DNA from: Ruminococcus sp. UBA4240
Lineage (GTDB): Bacteria; Bacillota; Clostridia; Oscillospirales; Ruminococcaceae
Length of the DNA: 21,790 nucleotides
Assembly: GCA_002395525.1 (NCBI GenBank)
Contig: DGXE01000030.1
Location: forward strand, 1-21,790
Reading direction: 5' to 3'
Below the pieces are notes generated by a model. That model ran no database searches. It was given only the letters and a program-made list of their open reading frames with translations, and was not told the DNA's origin. Every line of letters begins with the position of its first letter. The first letter of the stretch is position 1. The position numbers were made by a program, and so were the translations under genes. Positions 11,643 to 19,045 of the stretch are shown piece after piece.

Positions 11643-13262
11643 TTAACTTGTATAAGGAAATACACGTATTGTCCCGGCATATGTCTCGTAATCAGGAGCA
11701 TTTGGCGGATATATCAGCACTGCATAATCGTGACACTTGACGCTTCCGCCATTTGACGGATCATTAACCTTAACAAAAACCATTGATGCATCTACCGCTG
11801 TAAGCACCACTGCATGTCTGCCCTTATACACATAATTCTCATATACCCCCATACTGAGCATTGTACATCTGTTTGAAAAAATGAAATTCTTCAACTGTTC
11901 AATAGTATATGTTGTGTTGGTTTCCTTTACAGCAGAATAATTGTTGTTGGTTGCGTATCTCATTGCAATCGGATAATCTGATTCACTTGCTTTTTCGTTT
12001 TCTGTATTACCATGGGTATATTGGACTATCTGTGTTTGGGATTTATTGTAACCGTAATATTCCGCAATCATTTGGGTACAAGCAGCCCAGCACCACAGTG
12101 TTTTATCTTGATCGTGCAGAGGTACATTCAAATAATAATCCTGACCGCCATAGTTAAAGTACAACACATAATATACTGCATCAACAGTCACGGTTTTAGA
12201 AGTATTGTTCTTTATTTTAAAACTGTACAGCCCATTTGAATCTACATAAACTGCATTTGAGTATGTCCCGGGTGTTTTATAGGGCCTTAACGTTGCACCG
12301 CTTATACCTACCCCCACATATTCATCTCCGCTAAGAACTCCGGCAAACGATATTGACACATTGTAGAAAAATCCTTCACCCGGATAAAGTATATATGAAT
12401 CAGTATCGGTAATAGATTGTTCGGGCATGAGTGTGGTTTGATTGATGATCTTATATATCAAAGCAGGCGTTTCTGAGGATGTTAACATCTGCTCAATCTC
12501 ATCGTGTATGCCCTCATCCTCAATTGTCAGCAGGAATTCATCAACAGCAACAGTGTTTACAGATATTTGAGAATTCTCTTCTGCTTCTGGAGATGTCGAA
12601 TCAATACACTTAAAATCATCCATTCTATTAGTAGATTTCTTCTCCAGATATGAATATATATCTTCATCTCGTACAAGCATATCCTTCCCGATAGCTTTTG
12701 ATGATATATATACCTTTGCATTATATAAGGCAGTATAGTCGAGATATTCCTTTGAACAATCCTCCTTTTCGATATAGAAGCCCAAATCATTGAGACTTGA
12801 ATCATCACAAAGATATATGTTTTCAGCTGTCAATGCATATGTTTTAAAGTTATCCGAATTAATTGTCTCATATAATTCATTATAGTATTCGCCTTGGACG
12901 GTTGTTACAATCCTATACTCACCTTTATCTTTCCATAATTTAGCATATGCAATAAAACCACTATCTTTAGATTTTATCGGAACCAACAATGCGGTTGGGT
13001 CTGACTTCTTCTTGCTTGCATCAAAAATCATTGAATTGCTGTACAGCCCTATAGCTTCTTCATAGTCATATGTTACATCATTTTGACCAAACAAGAAACA
13101 TTCCGTGTTTCGATCAACATTCTTAGCTACGATTTCGTTTGAAATATCATAGTATAGTTTTGAAATTCCTATATTATCATTTTCAGCATGGACAGTAAAA
13201 CCTGCCGAAAGCAAAATCGCAAACGAACAAATTACAATTAAAACACCTTGTAAGAGCCTCAT
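11643..13262 (-). CDS. Secreted papain-like cysteine peptidase (C39-like / AvrRpt2-like)
   Basis: This 539-residue protein has a signal peptide (about 1-26, ending VHA), a ~350-residue N-terminal region of unknown fold, and a C-terminal papain-like domain. In that domain Gln385 is the likely oxyanion residue, Cys391 in TLWCWAACTQMIAEYYG the nucleophile, His483 in GRHAVVL the base, and Asp501 in VNDPSNGG the third residue. The arrangement WCWAA is typical of the C39-like and AvrRpt2 (C70) groups. As a secreted enzyme it could mature peptides or degrade foreign protein; the substrate is unknown. AGGAGG lies 8 bases before the ATG, and the gene starts only 4 bases after cysS. GC content is much lower than that of cysS (for example, 25% over 12601-12660 against 58% over 14041-14100), a sign of separate origin. 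Confidence 0.87.
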   Translation of the reverse strand: MRLLQGVLIVICSFAILLSAGFTVHAENDNIGISKLYYDISNEIVAKNVDRNTECFLFGQNDVTYDYEEAIGLYSNSMIFDASKKKSDPTALLVPIKSKDSGFIAYAKLWKDKGEYRIVTTVQGEYYNELYETINSDNFKTYALTAENIYLCDDSSLNDLGFYIEKEDCSKEYLDYTALYNAKVYISSKAIGKDMLVRDEDIYSYLEKKSTNRMDDFKCIDSTSPEAEENSQISVNTVAVDEFLLTIEDEGIHDEIEQMLTSSETPALIYKIINQTTLMPEQSITDTDSYILYPGEGFFYNVSISFAGVLSGDEYVGVGISGATLRPYKTPGTYSNAVYVDSNGLYSFKIKNNTSKTVTVDAVYYVLYFNYGGQDYYLNVPLHDQDKTLWCWAACTQMIAEYYGYNKSQTQIVQYTHGNTENEKASESDYPIAMRYATNNNYSAVKETNTTYTIEQLKNFIFSNRCTMLSMGVYENYVYKGRHAVVLTAVDASMVFVKVNDPSNGGSVKCHDYAVLIYPPNAPDYETYAGTIRVFPYTS

Positions 13263-13266
13263 GACG

Positions 13267-14685
13267 TCATCCTCCTATCCTCTTAACTATTGTCCCTTCC
13301 CGGGTTTCCCTTACCTCGTAGCCAAGGGCTGCTATTTTGTCACGTATCTCATCCGCAAGGGCGAAGTTCTTTTCGCTCCTCGCTGCCTTGCGCTCCTCCA
13401 GAAGGGCTTTCACCTCATCGGGAACATCATTTTCCCCGGGGGCTGAAAGGGATGCCTTTGCGTGCTCAATGAGGGAAAGGGACAGCACACTGTCCATCTT
13501 CTCTATGGCAAAAAGCTTTGTTGCTGCGGAGCACTCCGCCTTCAGCACATCGTACAGAGCCGTTATGGCAAGTGAGGTGTTGAGGTCGTTGTCAAGGGCT
13601 GCTGTGAAGCCTTTCAGCAGCTCCTTTGCCTTCTCCTCGTCCACATCTCCGTGGGCATCGGGGATGAGCCTTGCTATGCGCCCTATGAGCTTGTTGTAGC
13701 TTGTAACGGCGTTGTCAAGGTTCTCCCATGTGAACATCAGGGAGTTGCGGTAGTGGGAACCGAGACAGAAAAAGCGGTAGGCAACGGGGTCGTAGCCCTT
13801 TTCTTTAAGCAGGGAAACGGTCAGGAACTCACCCTTTGACTTGCTCATCTTACCCGTGTCGGTGTTGAGGTGATGAACATGGAACCAGTAGCCGCACCAC
13901 TTGTGCCCCAAGTATGCCTCGGACTGTGCTATCTCATTGGTATGGTGGGGGAATGCGTTGTCCACGCCGCCGCAGTGTATGTCAAGGTAGTCCCCGGCGT
14001 GCTTCATGCCTATGCAGGAGCACTCGATATGCCATCCGGGGTAGCCCGTGCCGAAGGGAGAGGGCCATTTCAGCTCCTGGGAATCGAACTTGGACTTTGT
14101 GAACCACAGCACAAAGTCAGTCTTGTTGCGCTTGTTCCCGTCCTCGGTAACATCGTCACGGACAGCCACCTCCAGGTCATCCCCGGTAAAGTCCCCGAAG
14201 CGGTAGTAGCTTTCCAGCTTTGAGGTGTCAAAGTACACATTGCCCCCTGCCTCGTAGGCATAGCCCTTTTCCTTGAGCACCCCGATCACCTTGATGAAGT
14301 CATCTATGCAGGAGGTGGCAGGTTCAACTATCTCAGGGGTCTTGATGTTGAGGGCGGCGGCATCCGCAAAGAACGCCTTTGTGTAGAAGTCCGCTATCTC
14401 CATCACCGTCTTGTGCTCACGCTTTGCCCCCTTGAGCATCTTGTCGTCGCCTGTGTCACCGTCGCTGGTCAGGTGCCCCACGTCGGTGATGTTCATTATG
14501 CGCTGCACGTCGTATCCCGCAAAGCGCAGGTACTTCTCCAGCACGTCCTCGCAGATGTAGGTGCGCAGGTTGCCTATGTGGGCGTAGTGATACACCGTAG
14601 GTCCGCAGGTGTACATCTTCACCTTGCCTGCCACATGGGGGATGAATTCTTCCTTTTTCCTGGTTTCTGAATTGTAAATCTGCAT
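13267..14685 (-). CDS. cysS: Cysteinyl-tRNA synthetase
   Basis: This 472-residue class I aminoacyl-tRNA synthetase charges tRNA-Cys in the cytosol. It has the zinc ligand Cys27 in MYTCGPTVY, HIGN (36-39) as the HIGH motif, CSC near 222-224 and HHTNE near 247-251 as further zinc ligands, and KMSKS at 279-283. The C-terminal helical part and the ending KIAALGYEVRETREGTIVKR are typical. The length is normal. AGGAG lies 7 bases before the ATG. It sits 24 bases after the OB-fold gene with no T-box leader, which many Firmicute cysS genes have, so it seems to depend on the upstream operon. A cysteine desulfurase lies upstream in the same run. Confidence 0.97.
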   Translation of the reverse strand: MQIYNSETRKKEEFIPHVAGKVKMYTCGPTVYHYAHIGNLRTYICEDVLEKYLRFAGYDVQRIMNITDVGHLTSDGDTGDDKMLKGAKREHKTVMEIADFYTKAFFADAAALNIKTPEIVEPATSCIDDFIKVIGVLKEKGYAYEAGGNVYFDTSKLESYYRFGDFTGDDLEVAVRDDVTEDGNKRNKTDFVLWFTKSKFDSQELKWPSPFGTGYPGWHIECSCIGMKHAGDYLDIHCGGVDNAFPHHTNEIAQSEAYLGHKWCGYWFHVHHLNTDTGKMSKSKGEFLTVSLLKEKGYDPVAYRFFCLGSHYRNSLMFTWENLDNAVTSYNKLIGRIARLIPDAHGDVDEEKAKELLKGFTAALDNDLNTSLAITALYDVLKAECSAATKLFAIEKMDSVLSLSLIEHAKASLSAPGENDVPDEVKALLEERKAARSEKNFALADEIRDKIAALGYEVRETREGTIVKRIGG

Positions 14686-14709
14686 AATAAAACTCCTATA
14701 GCATTCCGG

Positions 14710-15648
14710 CTATCTTGCCGCATGGGCAAACCTTGCCGTGTACATTACATCGTCGATTGCGTGTGTCTCCCTGTAGACGTACAGCATCATCAGCATACCC
14801 CTGCCCCCGTCGGGAACAAAGATGTATTCCGCATGGTAGCCGTCCCCTAAGGGAGTGTTGTAGCGCTCGGAATAGCAGGCATATCTCTGCCCGTAGTAGG
14901 TGAGCACGTTGTGAGGCCAGCCGGGGCTGCCCCCTGTGATGTTCTTTATCACCGCCTGCTGTACCTTCCATTCAAGGCTTATGTAGCCCGGATTGACCAG
15001 CAGCTTTTTGTCAAAGTAGCAGACAAAGAAGGATTCCGGGGGCACATCCGCATCCGTAAGGCTGTTCAGCACGTACTGATAACCCTCTATGGTGCCCAAG
15101 CCCGCTTCCTTTATGTTTATCTCCGCTCCTTCCCACAAGGGGGGGATGACATAGTCGAATGTCCCCACGCTGCGGGAAAGGCTCCTGCTTTTGTCGTAGC
15201 TTTTGCCGTCTATGGTAAAGTACACCTCATCTGAGGCGGTGACGGGCGCCTTTATTATCTTTTCCGCATCCGAAAGGCGCATATTCCCCACAAGGTCAAA
15301 GGTGAGCTTTCCGTATACCCCTATGCTGTCCCCGTGGGAATAGGAGCCAAGGCCTATGTTCACCCCCGCCTTTACGGTGCATATCAGAGAATGGCGGCTG
15401 CTGTCCATAATGGAGAAGCCCTCCGTCTTCGTGCCCTCGTAAAGGCCTGTCACAAGGAGATAGTCGTTTTCGTACTTCTGCCTTGCGGCTACAGTGTCCC
15501 CCACCAGCTCAGCCACATTCACACATTTGTAGATGTGGTGCTTTGTGGTATCCATTGCCATATCAGGGGCAGCAAAAGACAAAAATCCGCACAGGGGCAG
15601 GCTCAGCACCAGTATCACAAGGGAAATGAAAATACCGGATCTTTTCAT
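14710..15648 (-). CDS. Secreted protein with OB-fold (tRNA_anti-like) domain
   Basis: This 312-residue protein has a signal sequence or N-terminal anchor (about 4-27, ending FAAPD). It is followed by an OB-fold of the tRNA_anti-like type at about 38-118. The stretch VNVAELVGDTVAARQKYEND then YLLVTGLYEG is the usual start of this domain, with a stretch like GDSIGVYGKL at its end. Such domains in exported Firmicute proteins are of unclear role and probably bind ligands or proteins rather than tRNA. The C-terminal ~190 residues are not recognised. AGGGGG lies 5 bases before the ATG and overlaps the stop region of the ExbD-like gene upstream (10-base gap). This ties it to the ExbB/ExbD-like cluster; a partner role is inference. 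Confidence 0.78.
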   Translation of the reverse strand: MKRSGIFISLVILVLSLPLCGFLSFAAPDMAMDTTKHHIYKCVNVAELVGDTVAARQKYENDYLLVTGLYEGTKTEGFSIMDSSRHSLICTVKAGVNIGLGSYSHGDSIGVYGKLTFDLVGNMRLSDAEKIIKAPVTASDEVYFTIDGKSYDKSRSLSRSVGTFDYVIPPLWEGAEINIKEAGLGTIEGYQYVLNSLTDADVPPESFFVCYFDKKLLVNPGYISLEWKVQQAVIKNITGGSPGWPHNVLTYYGQRYACYSERYNTPLGDGYHAEYIFVPDGGRGMLMMLYVYRETHAIDDVMYTARFAHAAR

Positions 15649-15658
15649 GTCCGCCCCC

Positions 15659-16099
15659 TTATGTCATAGTCTCGGTGACGACAAGGCCTTTTTCCTCATA
15701 CTCACGGAGTTTCTTCCTTATGCGCCTGTACAGCTTTGCCTCCCCGTAGTCATCCTCAAGGGTCACACTTTCAGGGGTGTTTTCCCGCAGCTGCCTGTAA
15801 AGCTCCGCCTCGTCCACAGCCGTACCGTTGTAGGTCACATATATGCCCCGCACGCTTATTACCGCCTCACGGGATGAGGGCGTGCTGCCCTCCGTGCCGC
15901 TGCCGTCCTCCGGGGTGTCCTCCCCGGCATCTCCGTCAGCGGCTGTAAGGCTGCCCCCGCCGGGCTTTGCATCTATGGCCTTGTCAAGGTCGATGAGCTT
16001 GGTCTGATCCAGAAGCTCCACCTTTTCCCCGAAGCCGCAGAGTATCATCAAACAGGGCAAAAGCAGGAACACTGCCGCCCTTTTCGCAGGATATTTCAT
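15659..16099 (-). CDS. Small anchored protein with ExbD-like periplasmic domain
   Basis: The start at 16099 (MKYPAKRAAVF, 146 residues) is chosen over an upstream ATG at 16186. It has GGTGAT just before it and leads directly into a signal/anchor sequence (AVFLLLPCLMILCG). A Cys at the end of the hydrophobic stretch could be a lipid-attachment site, but LMILCG is a poor lipobox. Then comes a Gly/Asp/Glu/Ser/Thr-rich flexible linker (about 45-78). A compact C-terminal domain (about 79-146: VISVRGIYVTYNG, AELYRQLRENTP, SVTLEDDYGEAKLYRRIRKK) follows the strand-helix-strand-helix pattern of the ExbD/TolR periplasmic domain. It lacks the ExbD membrane Asp. It lies 166 bases after the two-TM gene, with strong inverted repeats in between. 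The domain call is my reading of pattern, not a profile match. Confidence 0.7.
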   Translation of the reverse strand: MKYPAKRAAVFLLLPCLMILCGFGEKVELLDQTKLIDLDKAIDAKPGGGSLTAADGDAGEDTPEDGSGTEGSTPSSREAVISVRGIYVTYNGTAVDEAELYRQLRENTPESVTLEDDYGEAKLYRRIRKKLREYEEKGLVVTETMT

Positions 16100-16143
16100 A
16101 TGATCACCAATAAGAAGCAAGAGGTCAGCTGATAGTGAATAGC

Positions 16144-16240
16144 TGTAAAGCTGACGGAGAACACATAGCTTTACACCCTCTGACACAGCTTTTGCAGAAT
16201 GCAGGCAAAGAGGACTTCAAGCCGCCCATTCTCCGTCAGA
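16144..16240. promoter_or_regulatory. Two overlapping inverted repeats between ExbD-like genes
   Basis: TGTAAAGCT (16144-16152) and AGCTTTACA (16167-16175) are a perfect 9-bp pair. CTGACGGAGAA (16151-16161) and TTCTCCGTCAG (16229-16239) are a perfect 11-bp pair. The second arm starts inside the first, so the stems compete or form a pseudoknot in RNA. TGACGGAGA also appears in repeat R2. No T run follows, so this is more likely a processing or control element than a simple terminator. Confidence 0.6.
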
Positions 16241-16265
16241 GCGGCTCATCATTGTACATTCTTCA

Positions 16266-16838
16266 TTATACATTTTCTGTAGTGTATTTTATCCCCATCT
16301 CATCAAGGAGGGATGTGACTTCCCTGAATGCGGAGGATACAGCGTAGTTGTCGGCTACCATGACGGTGTTGCCGCCGCCCCGCACTGATTGCAGCTTTTC
16401 ACGCAGAGCATCAGCATTTTCGCATTTCTCTCCGCAGAAGTCGTATCTGTCCCCGGATATGCGGATAAAGTACCTGTATGTGCTGCCGTCATCGGCTACA
16501 TACTGCCCCTGTTCGTCAACTCTGTCCCATGAATCGGCAGAGGTGCCGTTTACCAGCCTGTAGAACCAGAAGCCGTCGCCCTTTGCCGCAAAGCCCAGGT
16601 AAAATCCCGCTCCGAACACCATAAGGCCTGTCACCAATATGCACACGGATATATGCAGCAGATCCTTCCTGTCCCTGATGCGTATCCTGCGCACCTTTGC
16701 AGTCTCGATAAGCTCTCCCTCGCCGTTGATGGAGCGTATCTTCACCAGTATGGGGGTAACAAGGATATACACCGTGAACCCCAGTCCGAAAAGTGCCGCA
16801 AGACCGCCTGCTATCATAATGAGCGATGCTATCATCAT
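16266..16838 (-). CDS. Two-TM protein with C-terminal ExbD-like domain
   Basis: This 190-residue protein has a membrane helix at about 2-27, a basic cytosolic loop (KVRRIRIRDRKD, 48-59), and a second helix at about 61-86. A C-terminal extracytoplasmic part follows. Residues about 120-190 (YFIRISGDRYDFCGEKC, ADALREKLQSV, NTVMVADNYAVSSAFREVTSLLDEMGIKY, here split) follow the ExbD periplasmic pattern: a strand, the DALREKL helix, a strand ending in an aspartate, then the REVTSLLDEMGI helix. Two cysteines (FCGEKC) could form a disulfide. The start overlaps the exbD-like stop (ATGA), so it is coupled. It is not a standard ExbD because it has two TM segments and no membrane Asp. Together with its neighbours it suggests a multi-subunit stator. 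The ExbD-like call needs a profile search. Confidence 0.75.
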   Translation of the reverse strand: MMIASLIMIAGGLAALFGLGFTVYILVTPILVKIRSINGEGELIETAKVRRIRIRDRKDLLHISVCILVTGLMVFGAGFYLGFAAKGDGFWFYRLVNGTSADSWDRVDEQGQYVADDGSTYRYFIRISGDRYDFCGEKCENADALREKLQSVRGGGNTVMVADNYAVSSAFREVTSLLDEMGIKYTTENV

Positions 16839-17341
16839 TCCACCTCGTCAGGTGTCCCGTTTATGAACACATTCTCATGAGCCCCGGAGATATCAAGGAG
16901 TATCTGAACTATCTGCTTTTCATCCCGGTAGAGTATTCTGTCGCTGCCGGAGTTCATGGCGAATATGACTATGTCGTCACTGCCGTCATGTTCGGCTGCG
17001 TATCCCTCCAGATACTCCTCCAGCTGCCCGTAGCCCCTTGTGTCCGTGCCGTCCAGGTCATAGGTCTGTTCCTCCCCGTCCTCGGGGAGTATGCGGATCT
17101 GCCGTTTGTGGACATTCTCCTCATCGTAGGGGGCGGTGACGGACACGATGTATATGCTGTTGTCCGCATTTATCACATTCTGGTAGAGCTCCTTGGTGTC
17201 CTGCAGCTCTGCCCCGCTTTTCTCCGCCGCCTCGGTCTTGCTTACCTGGGCTGCCATGACCACCATGAGCACTATGAAGATGACATCCAGCAGAGATGTA
17301 AGGTCAACAGCCGGGGGTGTCCTTTTCCCTTTCCGCCTCAT
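16835..17341 (-). CDS. ExbD/TolR-type biopolymer transport protein
   Basis: This 168-residue protein begins with a basic RRKGKR tail, then the ExbD signature helix AVDLTSLLDVIFIVLMVVM (about 11-29). Asp19 is the proton-carrying residue that is essential in ExbD/TolR. The C-terminal extracytoplasmic domain (about 55-160) is atypically long, with an inserted DNSIYIVSVTAPYDEENV stretch. It ends with the DGSDDIVIFAMN strand and DEKQIVQILLDISGA helix expected of the family. ExbD dimers sit in ExbB pentamers and turn proton flow into mechanical work. The gene overlaps exbB-like upstream and the two-TM gene downstream by ATGA, so all three are coupled. In a bacterium without an outer membrane the client is unknown. 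Confidence 0.88.
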   Translation of the reverse strand: MRRKGKRTPPAVDLTSLLDVIFIVLMVVMAAQVSKTEAAEKSGAELQDTKELYQNVINADNSIYIVSVTAPYDEENVHKRQIRILPEDGEEQTYDLDGTDTRGYGQLEEYLEGYAAEHDGSDDIVIFAMNSGSDRILYRDEKQIVQILLDISGAHENVFINGTPDEVE

Positions 17342-17886
17342 GACTTCTGCTCCTCGTACTTATCCGCCAGCTCCAGCTTGCGGTCAAAGTAATCCAGCAT
17401 TACCTCCACATCGTTTATGGACTTTGAGGGGAATATGGCATCAAAGACTTTAAGGAAAACTGCTGCCACAAGCCCCCAGAATGTGGTATCAAGGGCAGTA
17501 GCCATAGCGCCTGCAAGTGCCGCCGTATCGCCCTCATTGTTGTAGAGCATCAGCCCTGCCACGGTTCCTAAAATACCCAGCATGGGGAACACGGGGATAA
17601 GCTGCTCGTATATGCTATGCTCGGAGGAAAGCTCGTCGAATCTGTTCTCATACTTGCGCACCGTGTCATCGGTGACAGCAGCGCCCTCGTCGTCCTCCTC
17701 CTCCAGCTCATGGGTCTCCCTGTTCCTGCGGTACTTGCGGTTCTGCCTTTCCAGCAGCTCCTTTATGCGGTTCTTCTGCTCACGCAGGGCAAGGTCATTC
17801 CTGAACATCAGCACTGCCAGTATGACCGCCGCAATGATGATCCCTGCCACACCGTATTTTGATATGAAGGAAAGTATACCGTCCAT
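17338..17886 (-). CDS. MotA/TolQ/ExbB-type proton channel
   Basis: This is a 182-residue membrane protein, starting at the ATG at 17886 (GGAGG 8 bases before). An in-frame GTG one codon earlier is possible. It has a first helix at about 13-28, a long charged cytosolic region with EEEDDEG (about 62-69), a second helix containing IPVFPMLGILGTVAGLML, and a third with AMATALDTTFWGLVAAVFL. The PMLGILGTV and TALDTTFWGL patterns are the TolQ/ExbB pore signatures; the TT pair corresponds to the pore threonines. It is shorter than E. coli ExbB. Downstream ExbD overlaps by ATGA. It starts 14 bases after the cysteine desulfurase stop codon. Not flagellar MotA: no motB or flagellar gene is near. Confidence 0.9.
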   Translation of the reverse strand: MDGILSFISKYGVAGIIIAAVILAVLMFRNDLALREQKNRIKELLERQNRKYRRNRETHELEEEDDEGAAVTDDTVRKYENRFDELSSEHSIYEQLIPVFPMLGILGTVAGLMLYNNEGDTAALAGAMATALDTTFWGLVAAVFLKVFDAIFPSKSINDVEVMLDYFDRKLELADKYEEQKS

Positions 17887-17900
17887 CACAACATCCTCCG

Positions 17901-19040
17901 TCAGCCGTTTACATGGGCAACGCTCATATACCCTTCACGCAGGGCATTGAAGAGCTGATCTGTCTCCCCCCAGGAGGAGGTGCGGCAGAAGGATATGCGC
18001 AGGGCACTGTCACCCAATTTGTCAGGCAGCCCCATTGCCGCCAGTACGCCGCTCTTTACACCCTTTGAGCAGGCAGAGCCGCTTGAAACGAACACATTCT
18101 TTGTCTCAAGGAAATGGAGCATGATCTCAGAGCGCACCCCCTCCACGGAGAAGTTCAGTATATAGGGGGAGCAGTTCTCATCGGAGTTTATGTGTACATA
18201 GGGCAGGGTGGAAAGCTTCCCGCGCAGGTGATCGTTGAGCGCCCTTGCATTGGAGAGAGCCGTATCCATGCTGCCGCACTGTGCCTTTACAGCCGCCCCG
18301 AATGCCGCTATGAGAGGCACTGCCTCCGTGCCGGAACGCTGTCCCCTTTCCTGTCCGCCCCCTATGTTCCGGGGAGGTATGCGTATACCCTTGCGGATGT
18401 ACATTGCCCCCACACCCTTGGGTGCCTGTATCTTGTGGCCGCTGACGGTCACAAGGTCTGTGTGGAGGGCAGACACCTTCACAGGGTACTTCATAAAGCC
18501 CTGCACCGCATCCGTATGGGTGATGCACTCGGGATAACGGTACTTGATGGCTGAGAATATGCGGTCAACGGGCATTATAGCCCCTGTCTCGTTGTTTACG
18601 TACATACAGGTGGCAAGGAGGGTCTCGTCGTTCACTGCATCTATAAAGGCATCCGCATCGACGGTGCCGTCGGGCAGAACGCCTATGCGCTTTACCTTGA
18701 AGCCCTCGTTTTCAAGGGCTTTGAGAGTCTCCGCCACAGAGGGGTGCTCCACCGCAGATGCAACTATTGTGCGCCTGCGCCTGCCGTATGCCTTTGCTGC
18801 CCCCATAATAAGGGTGTTGTTTGCCTCGGTAGCCCCGGAGGTGAACACTATCTGCTCCGGCTGCGCCCCCATTGCCCCTGCTATGGTCTTTCGTGCGTCT
18901 GTCACAAGAAGCTCCGCATCAAGCCCCATCCTGTGCAGGGAGGAGGGGTTGCCGTAGCATTCGGTCATTGCCTTCATGCAGGCTGCCGCCGCCTCGTCGC
19001 ATACACGGGTGGTGGCTGCATTGTCTAAATATGCGATCAT
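17901..19040 (-). CDS. Cysteine desulfurase (NifS/IscS class)
   Basis: This 379-residue PLP enzyme takes sulfur from L-cysteine for Fe-S clusters or tRNA thiolation. Motifs are LDNAATT (5-11), VEHPSV with His99, HTDAVQ with Asp177, SGHKIQAPKG with the PLP lysine Lys203, and SSGSACSKG with the persulfide Cys324. This matches the short group I form. AAGGATAG lies upstream of the ATG. It sits between the lipid kinase (5-base gap) and the ExbB-like gene, a mixed operon. No IscU/NifU scaffold is adjacent, so it may serve tRNA modification or a dedicated target. cysS, which also uses cysteine, is further along the same run. Fully intact. Confidence 0.95.
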   Translation of the reverse strand: MIAYLDNAATTRVCDEAAAACMKAMTECYGNPSSLHRMGLDAELLVTDARKTIAGAMGAQPEQIVFTSGATEANNTLIMGAAKAYGRRRRTIVASAVEHPSVAETLKALENEGFKVKRIGVLPDGTVDADAFIDAVNDETLLATCMYVNNETGAIMPVDRIFSAIKYRYPECITHTDAVQGFMKYPVKVSALHTDLVTVSGHKIQAPKGVGAMYIRKGIRIPPRNIGGGQERGQRSGTEAVPLIAAFGAAVKAQCGSMDTALSNARALNDHLRGKLSTLPYVHINSDENCSPYILNFSVEGVRSEIMLHFLETKNVFVSSGSACSKGVKSGVLAAMGLPDKLGDSALRISFCRTSSWGETDQLFNALREGYMSVAHVNG

Positions 19041-19045
19041 ATCAA

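Noticed and set aside
14686..14709. T-box leader for cysS
   Set aside because: The gap before cysS is only 24 bases, far too short for a T-box.
15659..17886. Zorya-type defence system or flagellar MotAB
   Set aside because: No OmpA-type ZorB, no helicase or nuclease ZorC/D/E, no MotB peptidoglycan-binding domain and no flagellar gene nearby.
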